From NCBI GenBank assembly GCA_020002185.1, contig CM034531.1, forward strand, positions 83,331,608 to 83,395,607: a DNA stretch of 64,000 bases. Reading direction: 5' to 3'. Shown piece by piece: positions 12,401 to 20,800 of the stretch. The DNA comes from Paraescarpia echinospica (taxonomy: Eukaryota; Annelida; Polychaeta; Sabellida; Siboglinidae). The position numbers were made by a program, and so were the translations under genes. Below the pieces are notes generated by a model. It saw only the letters and a list, made by a program, of their open reading frames with translations, ran no database searches and was not told the origin of the DNA. Numbering within the stretch: position 1 is the stretch's first letter; the number at the start of each line of letters is the position of its first letter.

Positions 12401-14755
12401 TACGGCATAGTTACGTTAGAAAGAACACAAAAGAGAGCAACTTAAATGTATGAAGCACTGAGAAATCATAGCATCCAAAATCGTCTAAAAGGAAGGAGAG
12501 GCAAGGATATTAGGTGGATATTAAAGATAAATTTAAAATTGTAGGATTATAGAAAATACGTCTTTCAGCTTAAAAAAAAACGACGGACTAGAAGACACAA
12601 AGTAACCGTAGTGAAGGTATATATCAGAAAGTGTTCATAATGACAGAAAATTACAACTATTCGAACGCATAATTTGCTGACTGTGTGCATGCTAGCTAAT
12701 GACTAAAGTTTAAAAAAAATTAACAAATATATAAGAATAGCGGGTTATACAAAGATACAATAACGTTTAACTTTAGTTATGCCAAATGCTTCTTTGTGTA
12801 TGGCCGGAACAATAGAGTACTTCGCGAAACGATACGTACCGCCATACGGAGGTCACGATACAACATACATCGCTATACAAACTGTCGTGGAAAATATTTT
12901 TTTAAACACTGCAGCCCCATGTGGCGTATTAGTCAGACTAATATTTGCTTTAATGAAGAACAACATGTCTACACTGTCTGCATCAAGACTCACACATTTA
13001 TCTGTCACGGTCTCCCTACTAGTGACGGTATCAAATAAGCCGGTAGTTGATCACGGCAGTTTGACTGCTCGGCCACTTGCTGTATAACCGAGGGAACTGT
13101 ACAAAACGATGGTGTTTTAGCTGAACGAAACTGAACTAGTATTTTAGTTAACAATTTAATTATAATTTGTGGTAACGGTTTTAATCAGTGTTAGGCATAA
13201 CTATTTAACGATTTGACACGACTATGGGGAGAAACATACAATGTGTTTTATTTCGCTGTTTTTATTAATACACAGTACTTCGCGTTGAAAGATTACTGCT
13301 TCACAAAAATGTCGCGAATCCTTTGGTTTCTACAGCGGCCGCATACCGTATCGTATTACGGAAATTGTGTATCGTGTACCGTATCGTGCGCCGTTTATAT
13401 ACCGTTATATCATTCCAACCCTATCTTTGTCAACTTGCCTGCTAGGGTGTAAACTCTGGATGGTATATACAATATATAATATTGTAAAACATTGTAAAAT
13501 CTAGTTAAATGGTTTCCAACCATTATTACAATGATACTTTAATTGTTAAAAACTGGTTCTATAAAATATTAAAACAAGTCTAGAATACGAGGAGTAACAT
13601 TCACGAATATGTATTAAGTATTACACTTGAAAACCAGAATTATTCACTGGTCGCTACCACCACTGTACATCACGACGAACCTATGATATATTACTAGTTT
13701 ACCGGTCACCATGAATATGATGTCAAATCGATGTCTTCCATGTAAGTGGTTTCACAGTAGTTGTTTGCAACGATTATGTATTGGTCAAACGCATACATAT
13801 GTTTGCTATTCAGGTGAAGCTTGTAAGAAACAATCTCTTCCATGCTGAAGAGTTAAAGTTGACGGACCAGGAGTTGAGTGACAACATCAAAGTCATGACT
13901 GATTTGTTGACCAACAGACCAAACATCTTCGATGACCCAGCAGCATTTGAGGCCGTACACGACCTAAAAGAGGTAAATAATATCTTTTGTGTGTAGTCTT
14001 CCAAAGAAACTAGTCCCAGATGTCATCATCGGTGCATGTATTAGCTACTCAGGTAGGTGGCTTAATGTGTCACCCTCAACTCAGTACTACGGGATTCTCC
14101 CGTTCCATGTTTACCTGAGAAAAACACAATAATTTAAAGCCATTTAGACATCAGCCGTTTTAAAATTCCCATTTCCCGACTTATTTTACCCGAAACATAA
14201 ACATATGAGATCGGTACGTTCAAACATAATTTCTGTTTTCAAAGGAGATATAGCTTCGTGCTCCACATACAAATGCCCTTTTTATGATGTGTAATGAAGG
14301 GTTAGGGTTCGATTTAAGGTAGGTTGAGGGTTTTGGTTAGGGTTAGGATTAGTTTTAAGCTACTTTTGACAAGCTTGACTACATAATGTTTACATGTATT
14401 TGTATATGTAGCAACAAGCCAACACTGTTATCACAACTATCCATCGGATAGCGCCACCGCACAATACACCATTGCGCGGTTTTGTGGGCTGGGTTTGGCT
14501 GACTTGGAGTGTCAGTCAACAGGGGTTTGGCAGACTTGGAGTGTCAGTCAACCGTGGTTTGGCCGACTTGGAGTGTCAGTCAGCCGCGGGTTTGGCCGAT
14601 TTGAGGTCTAAAGAGTTGAAACGCACGACGAACGTTACGTTTTTGTTCGTTGACAGATTTAATTATGAACAGAGTTATCTTCAAGCATACTCCTGGAAAT
14701 ATTGAGCATGCTGTGAGTTATTTTTATATATACAAACACACATACATACATACAT

Positions 14756-14849
<94 letters not shown>

Positions 14850-17800
14850 ACACACAAATACCTGCTCAAATGACATATTCACTGAAAGTAATTTTTGCTT
14901 TGAATTACTATTTCAAGGATTTGTCTATGCATTTATATCAATGTGCAATGTTATCACATGTGAACACTGCAACAGATAATGACGGATATATGAATGTTAA
15001 GATCCCACGATGTGGTGTTTTAGATTGAGAACATGGACTTGGCAGTCAGAGTTGCTAACGTGATTCAACTCGAACTCAACATGTTGAATCAAGCCTTTGA
15101 GGAGCGTACATCTGAAAACAGAGAAGTAATATTATATATATATATATATATACACACCTGTATATATGAGGCGTTTCAGGGTAAATGTAATATATATATA
15201 TATATAAATATTCGTGGTTTTGAGGTACCATCACTTTTGTGTTTTATTCTCAAAATATAAAGAAAGAAATTTAGTTGGAATATATTAAAAATACGAAACA
15301 AAAGAGAATTGTGGCAAAGTCTTAATTTTTTTGGCAGATTTGTTATACAAAATGTTATTTTAAATCAGCACGAGCGGCAAGACGATGCTTGTCACAGATG
15401 ATGGGTAGATCAGTTTCAGCTGGCTGGATATCTGGGGAGGGGGGTTCGGTGGGGCAGGTCCGTTCACAAGTTCTTCATAATGTTCAGCCCATGTTCAGCT
15501 GTTGCTCAGTTCATGTTATGACCTTTCCCTACTTTTGTTTGACGGATCTTTCTGGCTTGGTGTACTTGCCTGATAGTTTGATGGTGGTGTGATACAGCTG
15601 TTTCCACTACCTGCCGCTTGCTCTGCCTCTTCTTCCAGGCTGTCAATGTAGTTTCAATTGTCTGTTTATATACTCTTCTTTACCTCTGTTGGGTTATGTG
15701 TGCTCTTCCTGTGCCCATGCCTTTGCCGCTCTTGTGCGACTGTTGTTTAGTGCTGTTTTCATTTCCTTCCGCACTTTGATCCTGCGCAAGATTGTTGTGA
15801 GATCTATTCTCTCTGGGGCTGTTTCCCGAGGCCAACCACTTCTTGGCAAGTTGATGCCAGTGTCTCTTTATGTTCTGCCATTATGTAATATTGATAATGA
15901 CATCTAGAGCATTTGTGGAAGTATAAGCTACTTAGATATTTCGGCGAGGAGTAGAATTACCATGGAGTATTACGATTGACATTGCCTTAGACGGATAACG
16001 TACAACTGTTATTATATCCATTGCAATTATTTACAATGCCCTAGACGGATAACGTACAACTGATATTATATCCATTGCAATTATTTACAATGCCCTAGAC
16101 GGATAACGTACAACTGTTATTATATCCATTGCAATTATTTACATTGCCCAAGACAGATAACGTACAACTGCTATCCATTACAATTATTTACATTGCTCTA
16201 GACGGATAACGTACAACTCTTATTATATCCATTGCAATTATTTACATTGCCCTAGATTAATAACGTACAACTGATATTATATCCATTGCAATTATTTGCT
16301 GCACCAAAGTCACATTTTTTGTTGGGGACATTTTCGGTAGTTTCAACCGTATACATACACAAAAACGCTAATCTAACCTTAGGCTAACCCCCGCTGAAGC
16401 AAAATACTTTCGCTTGTAGGGAAGTAATGCCGTTTGGAACGACCATACGATAGTGTTATAATATTTCTTAAAGATATCCAACACTATCCACCATCGACCG
16501 TGCACAATTTCCGACAATACCTCGATTGCTAATGATTTCCTACACCACCCCGCCCATCGTCCGCCAAAAAATATCCATCACTACCCCATCGACCGCGAAA
16601 AGTATAATATATAGCACTCACCCCTTCTCAAGCCCAATGAGGCTTCGACTGAGATATGATGATTGTTTGTTGGAAATGTATAATCTCTTGTAGAAAAATA
16701 GTACCCACGAAATCAACCATGCTACGCACCTGTTTTGATGTATCTAAAATCAGCAACAGTCTGTTTTACACAATTTCTTGTTTTAGAAACTGGAGCAGTT
16801 TATCGAGTCTCACAGTGAACTACACTTAAAGTATGATCGCGAAGTTGGAAAACTGAAGACAGATATGAAGAAAACAACAGGTACAACACAGTATATACGA
16901 CAGGTAGATTAAAATTACTGTATCTACGGGGTGTTTCTGGACACCAACCGATTTTTGACTCGCCAAAAAGGTGTGCCCAAAACGGGCCACTGCACATCTA
17001 CTTGCTTGTATTATTTTATTGATAAATGCAACATGACAATATAATTATATATTACACTACTTGATAATGTAATAATATTATGTATCTATGCAGCTCATAT
17101 TGACACTATATAAAATATATATTAACTATATTATTGTTTTGGTTAAGAACTGTAATGTTATTATTATATAATTGGGTAATACGCTATATATGCAAATAAT
17201 ATAATATCATGATATCATAATACATTACAAATGCAGGTGTGTGTATTGTATCAACAGCAAATCGACAGACCCCTGTTAGTAAAGCGGGCCACTCAGAGAC
17301 CCGTTTTTGTTGCACTTCACGGTCTCGGGCTGATTATCTATTTGAACACAAATTCTGCATGTTTTTGAAATTTTATACAGCCATATCAGAGCATACAAAC
17401 TTTGCTTATATAGACGACAGTTTCCGTTGTTTTCAACAGACACACACGGAAATGTGATATTTCGAAAATAGTCCTAACATGTAAAAAAAGTATGAAAACA
17501 ATCGTTTTGAGCTCACCTCTTTGAATGTACGTTTCTGACTTCCGACCAATGTACAATAGGGCCCGTTTATGATTTACTTAGCAGTGCCACCACACATTTA
17601 GCTGTATATAGTACAATAACACCAAACGGCTGGAAGCGTAGCACACCAGAATGAAAATGAGGTGTAATATTCAACACAGCGGTTGTGAAGAAAATTGTGC
17701 TGAGTTTTCGAAAAGCAAATATATTAGTAATTTGTTTGTAGCACATGGCAATAACAAAAATATTTTTCAGAAAATGTGCGACGTCTTCAAGATGACGTTG

Positions 17801-20800
17801 ATCAGTTAAAGAAGCATGACCAGGAAGTCAGCAAACATGCCGCCGATGCCCAACAGGTATTTATCATTTATTCGATCACCATTTTATTGGCACTAAGACA
17901 ACAGTCTGCAAACCTTAGACCGCTGGCCAAATTTGGCCCACGGATGGTTTTCAGTTGGCCCTCGAGGCTCTCTCCAAACTTTAGAAATATTGAAAAACAA
18001 ATTGGAAATATACATTTTGATTTGTTGATTTCATGCCTGTTGTTGAATTTAGACACCATGAAACTTATGTGGAGTTGCGTCGTCAACCCAATTTATGCTG
18101 GAGTAATTACTATCGTTGGAAATTAATTAATTAACTATTTGCAATTCTTCGATGTTGCTGCATATATAGTTGATTGTTGTGTATTTTTATATTAGTTTAT
18201 TTTGATTTTGTATCGAAGGTATTCAATTCATAAAATGGTCATGGCATCGGTATATTACCTAACGGTTCTCCCAAGAGCAAACACGTTTTCTCTAATCATT
18301 AATTTATTAAAATTAGAATATCTTTCTTGCCAAATAGGTATACCAGGAACGGCATCAATAATAATCATTTAATGGCATAGCCCCAACTGTCGATTGCGCA
18401 GATAAAAAATTCGTATAAATTTTTTGTTAAATTGAACAAATCGAGTTCTATTTTTGCTATCGTAAGGCCATGTGCCGCAAGAGCTTCGACGAGGTGGAGA
18501 GGTACACTGTGAAACGACATTACAATTCGAAACATAACACAGAATTTGACAGTGCTTATCCGGAGAAAGGTGACAATAAAAGAGTTCAAGAAACGCTTTG
18601 ATGTATATGTTGGCGAGGCGAAAGGAGTGTCGGTTTTTGCTCAATGTGCGAGTAATCTCAACGAAGCTAGCTATCGCATCCGCTCAGATCAAGTAGCAGC
18701 AGAACCACACCGAATCACATTGTCTTTCACGTGCAGAAGTGCAGTTTCAGTACTACTGTCCTGTCGGTAGGCTGATTGCAACGGCATACACCGGTTTGCC
18801 ACAATCCTCTCGACTAACTTTTATAAAATGCACATGTTAGATGTGATGACAGCAACTTTCATTTCATCAGGCATTCCTTGTAGCAAACACTTGTTGATAA
18901 TGTTCATAATAGGCGTTGTCATGGCATAAGAACATTCTTTTACCAAGTTTGAAGGCATCGGGTCACGTTTGCAAGTCTTCGATGATGACTTGCTCAGTAA
19001 TTGCGCGGTTCCTTCTTGTGTGACAGGCACGAAAATAGAGAGATGACAGTCTGTGACAGAGTGATCTATGCTCACAAAGTCGGCACTCACAACATGGGCA
19101 CGTGGCGCTTGTAGTGTGGTGCGAATACACTGGATTTTATCGTCACACAATATTTGCTCACAGTGGCAGTTGCTAACCTCTTATATCTATGGTGTGTTTG
19201 GTTGACTACGTCTCCTCTCTCTCATTCCCTCCCTCCCTCCCTCCCTCCCTCCCTCCCTCCCTCCCTAAGTATACTAAGTTAAGTACACTCTGTATCAGCA
19301 CTGCTGATTTTGTTGACATAAATGACAATTTAGAAGTGTACATGTATTTTTTTATTTTATCAGGATAAAGTGTTTAGCATAAATTGCAAACCTTCAATGT
19401 ATGACAAGTTATATTTAAGAATTGTTTTGTAAATTCATGTTGAATTCGGGCAGTGTCTGTATTTATTTAGATTTACGCGTGTCATGAAGGTGTATATTAA
19501 CATTTGAAGTAATCCGGCAATATAATAAATGAACAGGTAGATTTGTATGAATGTATTTAAAATACCATTTTAATTGTTGTAAATTTATTTGATTTTGCCT
19601 TTAAAAAATGATGTTGCTTAACAAGTCACTCAGCATGTGAAATATCCACTATAGGAACAGCTTTTTATATTTCCTTTTAATGTCAATGACTTAGTAAGTC
19701 AATGGCTTAAGCAAAATTTGATTATTTCACAAATATGATGTCAAGTAACTCCTTTATAAATATGTTATTAATCATGCTTGTTTAGTAATCATCTAAGGCT
19801 ATTCGATGGCTGCCATTCCCAGATTGCAAACAACTAAATTTCACATTTGTATGTAATGAACGTCTTGAAAAACATTGTGGCGGAAATTCCATTGGTGGAA
19901 GGGCTTACTGACATATAACAATATAATATATATATAACATGATGACGTCAATATCCTATAATTTCTTATGATCTATGATATGTTACCAATGGCTGTTTAA
20001 CTTGTCACTTTACATGTATTCCTTTATCAGCAGCTCATCATACTTTGCTCTTGTATAATAATAACAATAACAATACTGATACTGATACTAACACTACTAC
20101 TAATAATAATAGTAATACTACTACTAATATAAATAATTATTATTATAATGTCGTTGAATAATCGATCATTTATTCAAACATTATTACCTTTGTAGCTTTT
20201 GATCAATTACTTTTCAGGGAATTAACGACATCCTCAAAGAAGTTGAAGGACTGAATAACAACGTGAAACAAATAAGTGGTATGCGTGATATTATCATGAC
20301 ATTTATCAATTTAATCATCCAGCCAGCCAGTTAATAATAGAACCATGCCAGTTTATTAAAACAACTGTTGGGAATGTGTGTGTGTGCGTGCGTGCGTGTG
20401 TATGTGCATGCGTGCTTGCACGTATTTGTGTGTATGCAATCTGGTGATTACAGTGACTTGTGGTGCGTTCATGTTAACATGGATTAATATTGTGACTGAC
20501 TGCAGAAGTGCTAACTACACGAAATACACATAATATATTTTAACATCATGGTATAATTCATTATTTATAGTACAAACATATTACATATTTCGCCGGATCG
20601 GTTTCAGGTCAACTTCAAAGACATGGTGTATCAATTCAAAGTCATGGTGTATCAATTCAAAGTCATGGTGTATCAATTCAAAGTCATGGTGTATCAATTC
20701 AAAGTCATGGTGAATTAATCCAAAGTCTTGAGGAAGAACAGAACAAATTAGCTGTTGCTCTTCCTAAAGAGGACACTCCCCGGGAACCAGTCGCATATTA

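Larger units (their letters stand above)
13973..15023 (+). other. intron 2: minisatellite, telomere-like tract, CA repeat
   Basis: Holds a degenerate GGTTAGGGTT tract (about 14298-14350), a 32-33-bp tandem repeat (14491-14608) and a long CA microsatellite. No other exon recognised. Confidence 0.6.

Noticed and set aside
14298..14350. Telomere-like GGTTAGGGTT tract
   Set aside because: Too short and degenerate, intronic; not evidence of a telomere or fusion point.
14650..14979. Long open frames over the CA repeat
   Set aside because: Composition is purely Thr/His or Cys/Val from the dinucleotide run on both strands; not a gene.
15980..16298. Regular repeats considered as a CRISPR array
   Set aside because: No variable spacers, units abut directly, and the context is eukaryotic.
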